From NCBI GenBank assembly GCA_934229535.1, contig CAKQDS010000018.1, forward strand, positions 1-38,680: a stretch of 38,680 nucleotides of DNA. Reading direction: 5' to 3'. The notes below the pieces were generated by a model. The model searched no databases. It was not told the DNA's origin and worked only from the letters and a program-made list of their open reading frames with translations. The stretch comes from an uncultured Anaeroplasmataceae bacterium (GTDB taxonomy: Bacteria > Bacillota_I > Bacilli_A > Acholeplasmatales > Anaeroplasmataceae). Made by a program: the position numbers and the translations under genes. The stretch's first letter is position 1. Each line of letters opens with the position of its first letter. Below, piece by piece: positions 1 through 7,608 of this stretch.

Positions 1-66
1 CCTTGAGGGTCTGTGTAGCAAGAGGCCCTTATAGGGTAGCCGAAAGACCGCATGTTTTACATGCGG
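1..66 (+). other. Possible 3' end of a structured RNA, ending in a 7-bp hairpin
   Basis: The first 50 bases have no clear reading frame. They can fold: GGCCCT can pair with AGGGTAGCC, and GGGTCT near base 7 with AGACC near 45. A perfect hairpin follows, with arms CCGCATG at 48-54 and CATGCGG at 60-66. Its loop contains the stop codon of the minus-strand ATP-grasp gene, so it may serve as a shared terminator, though neither side has a good T-run. I could not match the sequence to a known RNA family, and the 5' part lies outside the window. Confidence 0.25.
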
Positions 67-911
67 ATTGTTATTATGCTTTTTATGTATTCCATCATAT
101 AATCTCTAACGTTATAGCCTAAAAAATTGAAGGAAGCAAATCCAGCATTAGTATTGGCTTCACAAAAAATTAACTCGTTATCTCCAAATAAAAAATCAAC
201 ACTTATAATATCTCCGTCAAGCTTATTAAAAATTTTTAAGGCTTTATTATAATCATCTTCACTTAAATCATAATGATAGCTTTTTCCACCTTGAGCTATA
301 TTAGACATAAAGCTATTTTCATTAGCTCTTATGCAAGCAGCATGCCAAGTATTTTTTATTATATAAACTCTTAAGTCTTTACCATATGATGATTTTATAT
401 ATTCTTGTATCATATAATCGTCATTATTAATATCCTTTGTTATATTAAAATCATCCAAGCTATTAATTAAATAAATGCTTTTACCTTGAGCACCATAACG
501 ATATTTAATTAAAAACGGAAGCCCATACTTTTTCATACAGTAATCAAAGCTTTGCCCATTATATATTTCGCAATTAGGCGTTTTAATATTTAAGGATTTA
601 ACTAATTCATTTGTTTGCCATTTATCTTTACAAACAATAGTTGTGAAAGATTTATTTATTACATAAACGCCCTTTTCCTCAAAAAATTTAATTAATTCTA
701 TATTGTGGCCCCTAAAAAAAATAACTTTAGGATAATAAGTTACAATTTCATCCTTATAAAATATTTTTTGCTCTTCTATTTTAAAATAATCAAAAAATTT
801 TAATTCAGCTTTAATCTCAAATTCAAGAGCCTTATTTAACATTTTTTTGGCTGAATTTAATTCCTCATTATCATAATATGAGCTATATAATATCCATAAA
901 CAGCATTCCAT
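57..911 (-). CDS. ATP-grasp (RimK-like) ligase
   Basis: A 284-residue protein with the layout of a RimK/glutathione-synthetase-type ATP-grasp ligase, which joins an amino acid or peptide to a carboxylate using ATP. The N-terminal pre-ATP domain covers about residues 1-90. The ATP-binding part has PFLIKYRYGAQGKSIYLI near 130-150 (lysine plus glycine-rich loop) and MIQEYIKSSYGKDLRVYII near 167-186. The metal-binding segment near 240-260 contains DFLFGDNELIFCEANTNAGF, where E and N are the expected Mg ligands. AAAGGAG lies 7 bases before the ATG. The gene is probably transcribed alone, since a strong terminator separates it from the upstream UPF0154 gene. The substrate is unknown; a polyglutamylase-like or peptide-ligase role is possible. 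Confidence 0.8.
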   Translation of the reverse strand: MECCLWILYSSYYDNEELNSAKKMLNKALEFEIKAELKFFDYFKIEEQKIFYKDEIVTYYPKVIFFRGHNIELIKFFEEKGVYVINKSFTTIVCKDKWQTNELVKSLNIKTPNCEIYNGQSFDYCMKKYGLPFLIKYRYGAQGKSIYLINSLDDFNITKDINNDDYMIQEYIKSSYGKDLRVYIIKNTWHAACIRANENSFMSNIAQGGKSYHYDLSEDDYNKALKIFNKLDGDIISVDFLFGDNELIFCEANTNAGFASFNFLGYNVRDYMMEYIKSIITIRM

Positions 912-933
912 ATAATTTCTCCTTTAAAATAAA

Positions 934-961
934 GAATACACAAGATTAGTCTTGTGTATTC
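934..961 (-). terminator. Intrinsic terminator after the UPF0154 gene
   Basis: A perfect 12-bp stem (GAATACACAAGA / TCTTGTGTATTC) with a TTAG/CTAA loop. On the minus strand it is followed by TTTATTTT. It starts 5 bases after the UPF0154 stop codon. Confidence 0.85.
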
Positions 962-966
962 ATCAA

Positions 967-1200
967 TTATTTTGCATCATTCATTGATTTCATTACAGCT
1001 CTTACTTGCTTTTCAGAAGGGGTTCTACCCATTTGCTGCATCATAGCTCTAATCATATTTTCAGTAACTGGTGGATTCTTCTTTAAATATCTCTTAAATA
1101 AAAATCTTGAAAGGAAAAATCCTACAACTAAACCGATAATAAATGTACCAATTGCTATAATTACTATTCCGTATGTAGGAACACTTAAAAATGATAACAT
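967..1200 (-). CDS. UPF0154 family small membrane protein (YneF-like)
   Basis: A 77-residue protein with one N-terminal membrane helix (about residues 10-32, rich in I, G, V and F). It is followed by a basic, proline-containing segment (FKRYLKKNPPVTENMIRAMM) and the C-terminal repeat MGRTPSEKQVRAVMKSMN. The pattern and length match the UPF0154/YneF family, which is widespread in Firmicutes and of unknown function. It sits head to head with the ferredoxin gene. Confidence 0.9.
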   Translation of the reverse strand: MLSFLSVPTYGIVIIAIGTFIIGLVVGFFLSRFLFKRYLKKNPPVTENMIRAMMQQMGRTPSEKQVRAVMKSMNDAK

Positions 1201-1277
1201 ATAATCAACTCCTCGTTACACATTATATTTTATCTTAAAGAAAGAAAATAATCAATAGTTTTTTCTAATTAGAAGTA

Positions 1278-1306
1278 TTTACTTTGAATAAAAAATGTTA
1301 TATAAT
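1278..1306 (+). promoter_or_regulatory. Candidate sigma-A promoter of the ferredoxin gene
   Basis: TTTACT at 1278-1283, a 17-base spacer, then a perfect TATAAT at 1301-1306, about 29 bases before the ferredoxin ATG. The -35 box is weak. Confidence 0.5.
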
Positions 1307-1334
1307 TTAGATAAAGTAATAAGGAGGTTGTACT

Positions 1335-1505
1335 ATGCCAAGAAAGGTAACTGATGCTTGTATTTCTTGCGGAGCTTGTATTGCTGAATGTCCAGTTTCT
1401 GCAATAACTGCTGGCGATACTCAGTCAGAAATTGATCCAGCTGTTTGCATCGATTGTGGTGCTTGCCAAGCTGTTTGTCCAGTTTCTGCAATTGAAGAGG
1501 AATAA
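1335..1505 (+). CDS. 2[4Fe-4S] ferredoxin
   Basis: A 56-residue clostridial-type ferredoxin that carries low-potential electrons in the cytoplasm. Two CxxCxxCxxxCP cluster motifs are visible: CISCGACIAECP in the first half and CIDCGACQAVCP in the second. They form the pseudo-twofold repeat typical of the family. AAGGAGG lies 8 bases before the ATG, and a terminator follows at once, so it is monocistronic. It is a likely redox partner of the [FeFe] hydrogenase encoded at 14655-16154, by inference from function rather than linkage. Its GC content is higher than its neighbours, as expected for a Cys/Ala/Gly-rich, highly expressed protein. Confidence 0.95.
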   Translation: MPRKVTDACISCGACIAECPVSAITAGDTQSEIDPAVCIDCGACQAVCPVSAIEEE

Positions 1506-1514
1506 TTATGAAAC

Positions 1515-1540
1515 AAAGGGTTTTCGCCCTTTTTTCTTTT
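1515..1540 (+). terminator. Intrinsic terminator of the ferredoxin gene
   Basis: AAAGGG, a 6-base loop TTTTCG, CCCTTT, then TTTTCTTTT, 9 bases after the ferredoxin stop codon. Confidence 0.85.
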
Positions 1541-1574
1541 ATTCTTATATCATATAATATCTTGGGAGGAAATT

Positions 1575-1943
1575 ATGAATATTTTAGAAATTAAAACCCA
1601 AGAATTTAATTTAAGTCCTGACTTAGAAAAATCCTTCCTAAAGGGTAGTGCCTGGCAAAATTTATATATTCCCTATAAATTTATTCCTGAGGAAATGACA
1701 ACATTATCTATAAAGGACCAAATACTTTTTTTAATTCAGATCTACACATTTATAGCAATTGAACTTAATTTATTTATTGGCACTCATAAAAATTCAGTAA
1801 AGGCAATTGAAGCATTAAAGCAGGTTAATACTGAAAGAAATAAAATGATTAACTATTTTCAAAACAACTTTTATGTATTAAGCAATGATGCAGTTGTCGA
1901 AAATTATAATTTTTATAGTGGTGATAAAAATGTGGAAATATGA
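1575..1943 (+). CDS. Fused spore coat proteins CotJA-CotJB
   Basis: A 122-residue protein that appears to join two normally separate spore-coat proteins. Residues about 10-40 hold the CotJA-like motif SFLKGSAWQNLYIPYK, resembling the family pattern of GT.W..LY.PY. Residues about 45-105 hold a CotJB-like segment (LIQIYTFIAIELNLFIGTHK), which corresponds to the ALVELNLYLDTHP region of CotJB, followed by a helical stretch with E and N. The tail lacks the Trp/Pro-rich end usual in CotJB. GGGAGG is placed 6 bases before the ATG. The stop is TGA at 1941, and the gene overlaps cotJC by 14 bases, implying translational coupling. Both parts normally act in the coat of the forming spore with CotJC. The fusion call rests on motif recognition. 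Confidence 0.7.
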   Translation: MNILEIKTQEFNLSPDLEKSFLKGSAWQNLYIPYKFIPEEMTTLSIKDQILFLIQIYTFIAIELNLFIGTHKNSVKAIEALKQVNTERNKMINYFQNNFYVLSNDAVVENYNFYSGDKNVEI

Positions 1944-2484
1944 AAATTTTTTAGAATACCCTGTTAATATTAAAAATCCCAATCCTGATTTTGCTAAATT
2001 AATCTTAACCCAAATAGGTGGATATTCAGGTGAAATTGGTGCAGCCATGCGTTACTTCTTTCAGGCAAACACTATGCCAACTGAGGATGGTAAACTTCTT
2101 CTTAAAGAAATTGCTACTGAAGAATTAGCCCATGTTGAAATATTATATGAAATGGTTAGAATGCTTACTGCAGGTGCAAAAATAACAAATGACTTTGCTC
2201 CAAGCTATGCTGAACATAAATACGGAATTTATCCTGTTGATGCCACAGGTAATCCATTTACGGCTACTTACTTTGCCTCAACAGGTGATGTAATTGCTGA
2301 TCTAACTGAGGATTTAGCCGCCGAAGAAAAGGCTAGAGCCTGCTACGAGCATTTAATGGATTTAACAAATGATAAGGATATTCTTGCTCCTCTTTCCTTT
2401 TTAAGGCAAAGAGAAATAATTCATTATACTAGATTTGCTGAATTATTAAAAAAATATCAAGGTATAGAAAAAAGCCCTTCCTAA
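1930..2484 (+). CDS. cotJC: Spore coat protein CotJC (manganese-catalase family)
   Basis: The start at 1930 gives a 184-residue protein beginning MWKYENFLEYPVNI, which matches the CotJC N-terminus. An earlier in-frame start at 1885 would add an unrelated overlap. CotJC is a ferritin-like Mn-catalase relative assembled into the spore coat, possibly protecting against peroxide. The four-helix di-metal ligands are visible as TEELAHVE (about residue 60) and AAEEKARACYEH plus REIIHYTRF nearer the C-terminus. The insert GNPFTATYFASTGDVIADL is also characteristic. Length is close to the family norm (about 180-190). It overlaps the CotJA-CotJB gene. The operon is strong evidence that the lineage makes, or recently made, endospores. 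Confidence 0.92.
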   Translation: MWKYENFLEYPVNIKNPNPDFAKLILTQIGGYSGEIGAAMRYFFQANTMPTEDGKLLLKEIATEELAHVEILYEMVRMLTAGAKITNDFAPSYAEHKYGIYPVDATGNPFTATYFASTGDVIADLTEDLAAEEKARACYEHLMDLTNDKDILAPLSFLRQREIIHYTRFAELLKKYQGIEKSPS

Positions 2485-2516
2485 TATTACAAAATTAATA
2501 TTAGAAGGACTTTTAT
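2468..2516. terminator. Bidirectional terminator between cotJC and glpK
   Basis: A long imperfect stem in which AAAAGCCCTTCCTAATATTA at 2470-2489 pairs with TAATATTAGAAGGACTTTT at 2496-2514. There are T-runs on both strands. It lies between two convergent genes and includes the cotJC stop codon. Confidence 0.85.
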
Positions 2517-2517
2517 T

Positions 2518-3996
2518 TTATTTTAATATTGATTTTTCAATAGCCTTATGCCAACCGTTTATTAATTTAATTCTTTCCTCATAACTCATATTCGGCTTAA
2601 ACTCTTGATCAATTGTTGCTAATTTTTCAAGATCTTTTTCATTCCATAAGCCAACATTTAATCCTGCTAAATAGCAAGCACCAAGAGCAGTAACTTCAAT
2701 AGATGTTGGTCTTAAAAGATATTTATTTAAAATATCTGCCTGAAATTGCATTAAAAAATTATTAACACATGCTCCACCATCAACCTTAATAGCTTTAATT
2801 TCGGCATTATTTTCTTCTTCCATTGTTTTTACTAGGTCATATACTTCATAGGCAATTGCTTCTAAAGCTGCTCTTACTATATGCTTTTTATTAGCACCTC
2901 TAGTTAATCCTGTAATTATTCCTTCAGCCTGTGAATCCCAGTATGGGGCGCCAAGTCCTACAAAAGCAGGAACAATGTAAACACCATTTGCATCTTTGAC
3001 ACTTTTAGCTATTTCTTCCGTTTCGCTAGCATTTTTAACTATTTCAAGCTCATCACGCAACCATTGTATTAATGCACCAGCTACAAATACACTTCCTTCA
3101 ATTGCATATATTGGTTTATTGTTTTGCATACAAGCAAGGGTTGTTAGTAAACCATTTGAGCTATTAATTGCCATATTACCAGTATTCATCAATAAGAAGC
3201 ATCCAGTACCATATGTAACCTTTAATTCACCACTTTTCAAGCATAATTGGCCAAATAAAGCACTTTGCTGGTCACCAGCAACACCATTTATAGGGATTTT
3301 ACAGCCAAGTACATCTTCACTTGTATATCCGAAAAAATGACTTGATGGACAAACTTCAGGTAATAAGCTTATATCTATTTCAAATAAATTACACAAATCT
3401 GTATCCCATTTTAAATCATAAATATTAAAAAGCATTGTTCTTGAAGCATTAGTATAATCTGTTTTATATATTTTTCCACCTGAAAGGCTCCATAATAAAT
3501 AGGTATCAATCGTACCAATTGCTAAATTACCTTCTTTAGCAAGCTTTCTAGCCATACTTACATTTTCAAAAATCCATTTAATTTTTGTGGCTGAAAAATA
3601 AGGATCTATTTTTAAACCAGTTTTGGCTTTTATCATTTCCTCATAGCCATTATTAATAAGATTATTACAATAATCTATACTTCTTCTACATTGCCAAACT
3701 ATCGCATTATAAACAGGCTCTCCTGTCTCTTTATTCCAAAGAATTACTGTTTCACGCTGATTGGTAATTCCCATAGTTAATAATTCACTATATTTAATTT
3801 TTGCTCTAGTTATGGCTGTAGATATAACACTTCTTGCACTTGATAAGATATCAATCGGATCATGTTCTACATATCCAGGCTTAGGGTATATTTGTTTAAA
3901 TTCTTCCTGAGCGCTCGCAATTACCTTTGCCTTTTGATCATAAATTATTGCTCTTGTTGATGTTGTTCCTTGATCTAAAACTAATATATATTTCAT
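2518..3996 (-). CDS. glpK: Glycerol kinase
   Basis: A 492-residue FGGY-family kinase that phosphorylates glycerol to glycerol 3-phosphate in the cytoplasm. The N-terminal phosphate-binding loop is LDQGTTSTRAI at residues 6-16. The substrate segment ITNQRETVILWNKETGEPVY follows near 78-97. The second domain has NGVAGDQQSALFGQ near 240 and the adenosine motif VDGGACVNNFLMQFQADIL near 400-420. Length is normal (about 495-500). AGAGGT lies 5 bases before the ATG, and only 8 bases separate it from the upstream 335-residue ORF. It is therefore the last gene of a four-gene operon starting with the MATE exporter. No glycerol facilitator or GlpD is nearby. Confidence 0.95.
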   Translation of the reverse strand: MKYILVLDQGTTSTRAIIYDQKAKVIASAQEEFKQIYPKPGYVEHDPIDILSSARSVISTAITRAKIKYSELLTMGITNQRETVILWNKETGEPVYNAIVWQCRRSIDYCNNLINNGYEEMIKAKTGLKIDPYFSATKIKWIFENVSMARKLAKEGNLAIGTIDTYLLWSLSGGKIYKTDYTNASRTMLFNIYDLKWDTDLCNLFEIDISLLPEVCPSSHFFGYTSEDVLGCKIPINGVAGDQQSALFGQLCLKSGELKVTYGTGCFLLMNTGNMAINSSNGLLTTLACMQNNKPIYAIEGSVFVAGALIQWLRDELEIVKNASETEEIAKSVKDANGVYIVPAFVGLGAPYWDSQAEGIITGLTRGANKKHIVRAALEAIAYEVYDLVKTMEEENNAEIKAIKVDGGACVNNFLMQFQADILNKYLLRPTSIEVTALGACYLAGLNVGLWNEKDLEKLATIDQEFKPNMSYEERIKLINGWHKAIEKSILK

Positions 3997-4004
3997 AATT
4001 ACCT

Positions 4005-5012
4005 CTATTTTAATCGATACTTTATATCATTTGGAATTATTTTATTTAAAGGAGAATCAATTTCTAAATTTTCAAAATAAACAGCTAGAAAATATAATCC
4101 ATATTTTTCACTACTACTTAGCTTGTCCTCCCAATATAACTTATTCATAATCAATTCTCTATTTTCCTTAAAAATATAATTAGCATTTTCTAAATAATAG
4201 CTATTAGATATTCCACTAACAAAGCATTTAATAACCTTTAAATCATCTGCTTCTAATTTGTTTGGAAAAATCGGATTTGAAAATAAAGAAAGATTATGAT
4301 AATTAAAGGATTTTTTTTCATTCATATATTTATCCAAAAATAGCTTTAAAGCTGCAAGATATTTTTCTTTTGCATTTTGGTTCGTTTTATCCTTGAAATT
4401 TAATTGATTCATAATTTGAAAATGATGAAACATTGTAAAATGCTTATTAGAACTATGATATGAATGAAAATATACATATAATAAGTAATTAGAAAAATCA
4501 TTATTTTCATTTTCTTTATATAATTCGGTCCAATTCTTAATCAGTAAATATAATGATTTAAATAAGTAATTATTTGCCATCTCTAATTTATTACTTAAAT
4601 CACTTAAATTTATTAAATGTTTATTATTATTTTCAAATGTTACTTTATAAATTATTTTATCGTCATAAAAACTATAGGATGCTGACTTAATTTTATCATA
4701 ATTGCTTTTACTAACATCAAACCTAATACCAAGATTTGAACATATAATGCTAGATTTTTCAATAAATTCATCTATTAAATTAATTGATTCTTTTAAATCA
4801 AATCTTCTTTGAAGACGTTTACTATTTAAATCAATTTCCATTTCGCTTAAAATTGAAGCAACTCTTGATAAATCATGTAACAAAATAACTATTTGATAAT
4901 AATCATCATTAAAAACATATTTATTAATTTTATGAATTATTTTTAAAAGATATGAAATATAATTTTTATTAATCAAAAATGGAAAATAAGGTTCGTTATA
5001 CAAAGGAATCAC
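4005..5012 (-). CDS. Unrecognised 335-residue protein in the MATE-kinase operon
   Basis: I do not recognise a family. The protein is cytoplasmic by composition: no signal peptide or clear membrane span, and many Asn, Lys, Tyr and Ser. It appears mostly helical, with an N-terminal region rich in hydrophobic heptads (YLLKIIHKINKYVF, VILLHDLSRVASILSEMEID). A histidine/aromatic segment, FHSYHSSNKHFTMFHHFQIM, lies near residues 185-204. It is 2 bases from the upstream sugar kinase and 8 from glpK, so it is co-transcribed with both. The listed start is GTG at 5012, but AGGGG directly abuts it. TTG at 5003, 7 bases downstream of that AGGGGTG, may be the true start. A role in regulating sugar-phosphate or glycerol metabolism would be guesswork. 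Confidence 0.7.
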   Translation of the reverse strand: MIPLYNEPYFPFLINKNYISYLLKIIHKINKYVFNDDYYQIVILLHDLSRVASILSEMEIDLNSKRLQRRFDLKESINLIDEFIEKSSIICSNLGIRFDVSKSNYDKIKSASYSFYDDKIIYKVTFENNNKHLINLSDLSNKLEMANNYLFKSLYLLIKNWTELYKENENNDFSNYLLYVYFHSYHSSNKHFTMFHHFQIMNQLNFKDKTNQNAKEKYLAALKLFLDKYMNEKKSFNYHNLSLFSNPIFPNKLEADDLKVIKCFVSGISNSYYLENANYIFKENRELIMNKLYWEDKLSSSEKYGLYFLAVYFENLEIDSPLNKIIPNDIKYRLK

Positions 5013-5014
5013 CC

Positions 5015-5917
5015 CTATTCAATTAAACTTAAAATCTCCTGTTTTTCAGGCATTGTTTCATTAAATGCCGCAGCGCAGCCACTTGCAACGCTAAAATGAA
5101 ATGCTTTCTTTAAATCTTTATCAATAATATAGCTATAAACAAAACCAGCCACCATTGCATCACCAGCGCCAACAGTATTTTTTACATGTCCCTTATAGCC
5201 CTTATCATAAATTAATTCACCTTCGTTATTTATAAAAAGAGCACCATACTCTCCTAAAGAAACTATCGCATTTTTAGCTCCAAGCTCAATTAAACGACTA
5301 GCCGCCTGCTTTAATTCATCAAAATTATTAATTTTAATGTCAAATAATTCACATAGCTCATAAATGTTAGGCTTTACTAAAAATGGATGCCATTTCAATG
5401 TCGACATTAATGCCTCTCCATAGGTATCTACTATAATATTTATATTGCGATTCTTTAAAAAAATCATTATTTTTTCATATATATCGTAAGAAAAATCTTT
5501 TATTACGCTACCAGATAAAATTAAGAAATCATTAGCTTCCAGTGTATTTAAAATGAGCATTAAATCACCATAATAATCAATTGATACCCTTGGTCCAATT
5601 CCATTAATTGCTGTTTCAACAGCACCTTTTATTTTAACATTAATTCGTGAATTTCCATCAACCTTTACAAATTCATGGCTAATGTTCATCTTATTTAGAC
5701 TTTTTTTTATATACTCACCAGTAAAACCACCGATAAATCCTAAAGCTTTACTATCCATTCCTAATTTCTTTAAAACGATTGAAACATTAATTCCTTTACC
5801 ACCAGGATAATATTCTTCATTTTTGCTTCGATTAATCTGACCAATTTTAATGCTATCACATTCCATCACATAATCAAGTGATGGTGCTAGTGTAAGTGTG
5901 TATATCATATTAAGCAC
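5015..5917 (-). CDS. PfkB-family 1-phosphofructokinase / tagatose-6-phosphate kinase
   Basis: A 300-residue ribokinase-fold sugar-phosphate kinase. The start matches the FruK/LacC type (MIYTLTLAPSLDYVME). The sugar-binding segment YYPGGKGINVSIVLKKLGM lies near residues 36-54. The catalytic PfkB signature NTVGAGDAMVAGFVYSYI lies near 248-265 and contains the GAGD anion hole and base Asp. It most likely makes fructose 1,6-bisphosphate from fructose 1-phosphate; tagatose-6-phosphate is an alternative. No PTS gene is adjacent. GTG at 5917 is the longest start, but ATG at 5908 is in frame, fits the family N-terminus and has AGAAAGAGA upstream. The gene overlaps the end of the MATE gene and runs into the next ORF 2 bases later. 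Confidence 0.88.
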   Translation of the reverse strand: MLNMIYTLTLAPSLDYVMECDSIKIGQINRSKNEEYYPGGKGINVSIVLKKLGMDSKALGFIGGFTGEYIKKSLNKMNISHEFVKVDGNSRINVKIKGAVETAINGIGPRVSIDYYGDLMLILNTLEANDFLILSGSVIKDFSYDIYEKIMIFLKNRNINIIVDTYGEALMSTLKWHPFLVKPNIYELCELFDIKINNFDELKQAASRLIELGAKNAIVSLGEYGALFINNEGELIYDKGYKGHVKNTVGAGDAMVAGFVYSYIIDKDLKKAFHFSVASGCAAAFNETMPEKQEILSLIE

Positions 5918-7262
5918 ATCTCTTTCTATTTAAAATTTTAGGGAACACAACAAGAAAGGTTATAAAGGTAATTGAACTAGAAACTAAGTCGCCAATTAAT
6001 TCAGCATAAAAGAAACCCATATTACTCATAATAATTGGTAAAGTCCACGTTAATGTAATAATCAAAGTTTTTCTAGTTAATGATAAAAATGAGGCCCAAT
6101 TTGGACAGCCTAAGGCCGTAAGTCCATCAACAAAAGCATACTGAAAGCTTAAAATAATAATACCAAATGTATATATTCTAATTGACTTAATTGATATATT
6201 GATCAAATCAATATCATTTGTGAAAATTCGACAAAAATATTTAGCCAAAAAGAACGAAATGACAAAGCAAAACGATGTAAAAATTAGAGCAAGCTTTAGA
6301 ATGTAGCCTTCTGCTTTTTTTACTCTTTCGATATCCATCGCTCCATAATTATAGCTTAAAACACCACTAGTTCCTGAACTTATTCCCAGTAAAGGCATTG
6401 TCATTAATTGAAAAAAGCTAGTTGCAATAGTAACAACACTTAAATATGTCTCAACGTTATTTGTAGCATAATGCTTAATACTTGAATTAAGACAAATTAT
6501 AACAATACTGTCGGAAGCCATAATTACAAAAGGTGACAAACCAAGCTTTAAAATTGTCAAACAATCTTTTAAATTAAAGCCTTTAAATAGAAACTTGACT
6601 TTGTTCCTTTTTCCAATAATGAAAAATAATGAATACAAAAATGAACAAAATATAGCAATTATAGTTGCTATAGCTGCACCAGCAACACCTAAATTAGCCT
6701 TAAATATAAATATTGGATCCAATATTATGTTAACTACAGCACCAATAATCATTGATTTCATTCCAATATTCGAAAATCCTTCAGCCACAATAAACTGGTT
6801 AAAACCAGTTGATATAATTGCAAAGGCTGCACCAATCAAATATATCCTCATATACGATAAAGAATATGGCATTAATGTATCGGTAGCTCCAAAAATTTTT
6901 AATAAAGGCTCCAAAAATATAAGCATAATCAAAGAAATTATAATACCAAAAAAAATTAATAATATAACGGCATTACTAAATATTACATTAGCCTTTTTTT
7001 GATTTTTAGCCCCTAAATTCATCATCATTAATGGGGCAGCACCTGTTCCAACTAAATAACTAATGGAAATAATTAAGGTCGTTATTGGAGCACAAATTCC
7101 TATTGCCCCTAGTCCTAATTTGCCAATATCCTTAATATTACCAATATACATTCTATCAATTATACTATATAATACATTTACTAATTGTCCAAGCATTGCA
7201 GGAAAAGCAAGTCTTAAAACAATGCTTCTTTCACTATCTTTTTCTAAATCAATACTTCTCAT
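5910..7262 (-). CDS. MATE-family multidrug/metabolite exporter
   Basis: A 450-residue polytopic membrane protein with the twelve-helix, two-repeat layout of MATE transporters, which export cationic drugs or metabolites using an Na+ or H+ gradient. Typical features are the N-terminal FPAMLGQLVNVLYSIIDRMY and IGNIKDIGKLGLGAIGICAP in the first repeat. The matching element in the second repeat is GISSGTSGVLSYNYGAMDIERVKKA (written here from about residue 295). It is the first gene of a four-gene operon with sugar kinase, unknown ORF and glycerol kinase. GGAG lies 12 bases before the ATG. The 250 bases upstream hold a strong promoter, palindrome, two tiny ORFs and a terminator, so expression is probably conditional. 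The substrate is unknown. Confidence 0.9.
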   Translation of the reverse strand: MRSIDLEKDSERSIVLRLAFPAMLGQLVNVLYSIIDRMYIGNIKDIGKLGLGAIGICAPITTLIISISYLVGTGAAPLMMMNLGAKNQKKANVIFSNAVILLIFFGIIISLIMLIFLEPLLKIFGATDTLMPYSLSYMRIYLIGAAFAIISTGFNQFIVAEGFSNIGMKSMIIGAVVNIILDPIFIFKANLGVAGAAIATIIAIFCSFLYSLFFIIGKRNKVKFLFKGFNLKDCLTILKLGLSPFVIMASDSIVIICLNSSIKHYATNNVETYLSVVTIATSFFQLMTMPLLGISSGTSGVLSYNYGAMDIERVKKAEGYILKLALIFTSFCFVISFFLAKYFCRIFTNDIDLINISIKSIRIYTFGIIILSFQYAFVDGLTALGCPNWASFLSLTRKTLIITLTWTLPIIMSNMGFFYAELIGDLVSSSITFITFLVVFPKILNRKRCA

Positions 7263-7312
7263 GAATATTCAAAGCTCCATAGAATCATTATAACATAAGT
7301 TAAAAAAATGTA

Positions 7313-7343
7313 AAAGAAAAAACGAAGATAAACTTCGCTTTCT
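7313..7343 (-). terminator. Terminator/attenuator in the leader of the MATE operon
   Basis: On the minus strand AAAGCGAAG, a short TTTAT loop, then CTTCGTTTT form a 9-bp stem with one G-T pair, directly followed by a T-run. It lies downstream of two tiny ORFs and about 50 bases before the MATE start codon. It would stop transcripts from the strong promoter near 7556-7583 before they reach the operon, unless it is bypassed. No full alternative antiterminator stem was found by eye. Confidence 0.65.
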
Positions 7344-7363
7344 TAGGAAAATTATGAAACAAT

Positions 7364-7441
7364 CTAGAATAATGAAATAATACAATAAATTAAAAAAGTA
7401 ATAAAAAACAAAATACAACCATATATTATTTTTTTTGTCAT
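7364..7441 (-). CDS. 25-residue hydrophobic leader peptide (second in MATE leader)
   Basis: A short ORF, ATG to TAG, encoding a basic start (MTKKIIYG) and then a single hydrophobic stretch (CILFFITFLIYCIISLF) long enough to cross the membrane. Its ATG lies 2 bases after the TAA of the preceding 22-residue ORF, so translational coupling is possible; it has no clear ribosome binding site of its own. It may be a small membrane peptide or simply part of the attenuator. No family is recognised. Confidence 0.4.
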   Translation of the reverse strand: MTKKIIYGCILFFITFLIYCIISLF

Positions 7442-7443
7442 AA

Positions 7444-7512
7444 TTAGTTATAAAGAGAGTATATGGATTGTCCAGTTCCAGAGATTGTAGTAAGTTGTAA
7501 TTTTGTTTTCAT
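7444..7512 (-). CDS. 22-residue leader peptide (first in MATE leader)
   Basis: An ORF of 22 codons starting ATG at 7512 with AAGGTGAT 4 bases upstream, a good ribosome binding site. The peptide begins MKTKLQLTTISGTGQS and ends IYSLYN. It is the first coding unit after the consensus promoter and lies upstream of an intrinsic terminator and the MATE gene, the usual arrangement for a ribosome-sensing attenuator. There is no run of one amino acid. Whether it senses a drug or an amino acid is unknown. Confidence 0.5.
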   Translation of the reverse strand: MKTKLQLTTISGTGQSIYSLYN

Positions 7513-7531
7513 TTTATCACCTTATTCTAGA

Positions 7532-7583
7532 AGTTAGTATTAACTAACTGTCTATATTATACAATATTTAAATTACTTGTCAA
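7532..7583 (-). promoter_or_regulatory. Consensus promoter with palindromic operator at the start site
   Basis: Perfect TTGACA (7583-7578), a 16-base spacer and perfect TATAAT (7561-7556). From 7549 to 7532 is the palindrome AGTTAGT-4-ACTAACT (7-bp arms, spacer TTAA on this strand), covering the expected transcription start. The geometry is that of a strong promoter under a dimeric repressor such as MarR or TetR; the repressor is not encoded nearby. The -35 box abuts the mgtE terminator. Confidence 0.75.
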
Positions 7584-7584
7584 G

Positions 7585-7608
7585 AAAAAAAAGCACTATT
7601 GTGCTTTT
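7585..7608 (-). terminator. Intrinsic terminator of mgtE
   Basis: AAAGCAC-AATA-GTGCTTT stem on the minus strand followed by eight T residues. It begins at the mgtE stop codon. Confidence 0.9.
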
